Source of the DNA: Shimia sp. Alg240-R146
GTDB lineage: Bacteria; Pseudomonadota; Alphaproteobacteria; Rhodobacterales; Rhodobacteraceae
Length of the DNA stretch: 64,000 bases
Assembly: GCF_947331465.1 (NCBI RefSeq)
Contig: NZ_CAMZOK010000002.1
Location: forward strand, 744,001-808,000
Direction: 5' to 3'
The translations under genes were made by a program, and so were the position numbers. Positions 63,221 to 64,000 of this stretch are shown piece by piece (the first letter of the stretch is position 1; each line of letters opens with the position of its first letter). The notes under the pieces were generated by a model. That model made no database searches. It saw only the letters and a list, made by a program, of their open reading frames with translations, and was not told the origin of the DNA.

Positions 63221-64000
63221 TTGGACTATCGTAAAGAGATTGACGGCTTGCGGGCCATCGCTGTGCTGGCGGTCATCGTCGACCATACGGGGCTAGGCTG
63301 GTTGCCCGGGGGATATGCTGGGGTTGACGTTTTCTTTGTCATTTCAGGTTATTTAATCACCGGCATCGTCAACAAAGGTTTGGCCGACGGCAGTTTCACC
63401 TTCCGCGACTTCTACAAGCGCAGAGCATTCAGGATCTTTCCTGCGCTGTTTTTTGTGCTGGCCATCATGACGCTTTTCTCCTGGATATTTCTGACGCCCT
63501 CTGAGTTGCAGGATTTTTCTGCCAGCGTATTTTTCAGCGTCCTGTTTCTGTCCAATGGCTATTTCATCAATTTCGTCGACTACTTTGGTCCAAGCGCCTC
63601 GGTGATCCCGCTGCTTCATACATGGAGCCTTGCGGTTGAAGAGCAGTTTTACATTCTGTTTCCTTTGCTGGCATGGGCCAGTTGGAAACTTGGTGGCAAG
63701 CGAGGTTTGCTTTGGGGCGTGGTATGTCTTGGGATCGCGTCTCTCCTTCTGGCGGAGTGGGGCTGGCGTAACGAACCAAGGGCCAACTACTTTTTCTCAC
63801 CATCAAGATTCTGGGAGATTTTGCTCGGGTCGGTGGCGGCTTTGGCGTTGGCAGGGCGCAAGCGGCCCGAGAATGGAGCGCTTGCAACCTTTGGCCTTGC
63901 GATGTTGGTGGCAACATTTGTGCTCTACGACGATCTGGTGCCATTTCCATCGGTCTATGCGCTGTTGCCGACGCTGGGTACTGTACTGATATTGGTGTTT
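63221..64000 (+). CDS. OafA/YrhL-type membrane acyltransferase (partial)
   Basis: Open to the right edge; 260 codons visible. The start is TTG, directly after an in-frame stop, with a GAGG site; the protein begins LDYRKEIDGLRAIAVLAVIVDHTG, the classic acyltransferase-3 start. Further motifs are PGGYAGVDVFFVISGYLITGIV, FYKRRAFRIFPALF and LHTWSLAVEEQFYILFPLLAWA. These integral membrane enzymes O-acylate exported sugars or lipids. Whether a periplasmic SGNH domain follows cannot be seen. Confidence 0.9.
   Translation, partial: MDYRKEIDGLRAIAVLAVIVDHTGLGWLPGGYAGVDVFFVISGYLITGIVNKGLADGSFTFRDFYKRRAFRIFPALFFVLAIMTLFSWIFLTPSELQDFSASVFFSVLFLSNGYFINFVDYFGPSASVIPLLHTWSLAVEEQFYILFPLLAWASWKLGGKRGLLWGVVCLGIASLLLAEWGWRNEPRANYFFSPSRFWEILLGSVAALALAGRKRPENGALATFGLAMLVATFVLYDDLVPFPSVYALLPTLGTVLILVF

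Overview
This window looks like chromosomal DNA of a marine alphaproteobacterium of the Roseobacter group (Rhodobacterales). The evidence is the gene content: a complete DMSP lyase gene (dddP), Rhodobacter-type gene orders such as argC-ccmE and trpGD-trpC-moaC-moeA-lexA, a gene-transfer-agent-type endolysin/holin pair, and an alphaproteobacterial SOS box (GTTC-N7-GTTC) upstream of lexA. Protein-coding density is high. I see no rRNA, no tRNA, no CRISPR array and no insertion sequence.

Layout: 0-6.7 kb holds the end of secD, secF, a TauE/SafE permease, an Mth938-domain protein, the cytochrome c maturation genes ccmA-B-C-D-G and a TauD-like dioxygenase. 6.8-14.2 kb holds aconitase, a DUF1223 protein, a stand-alone FliG, two small secreted proteins that share a Cys/Trp motif, and purB. 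14.2-17.7 kb holds a hydrolase-OsmC fusion, dddP and a divergent DUF3445 (HODM alpha-like) gene. 17.8-25.2 kb holds a DUF808 membrane protein, a thioesterase, a PlsC-type acyltransferase, two hypothetical genes, tkt, and a coiled-coil gene fused translationally to zapA. Just after zapA lies a probable small RNA with its own terminator.

25.6-33.5 kb carries cytochrome b561 and then a long minus-strand cluster (in transcription order: MscS channel, outer-membrane barrel, purL, a Cys-rich protein, bolA, two tiny membrane proteins, grxD). 33.8-40.2 kb has a LysR regulator divergent from a fused indolepyruvate oxidoreductase with a perfect palindrome between them, then an acyltransferase and murI. 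40.3-45.6 kb has argC, ccmE, the endolysin/holin pair, ccmF and ccmH. 45.6-57 kb has an enoyl-CoA hydratase, a DUF2087 protein, gltA, comEC, lexA, and the moeA-moaC-trpC-ung-trpD-trpG operon. 57-64 kb has a divergent polysaccharide deacetylase, a hydrolase, a lytic transglycosylase, a 2',3'-cyclic nucleotidase, a small basic protein and the start of an OafA-type acyltransferase.

The genes mostly serve core metabolism and envelope biogenesis. The parts most worth a second look are the GTA lysis pair embedded among ccm genes, the dddP neighbourhood, the two candidate small RNAs, the bolA-grxD cluster with two tiny membrane proteins, the MscS/outer-membrane barrel pair, the two secreted proteins with a common C-x5-W-x6-C motif, and several short tandem repeats and palindromes in intergenic DNA.
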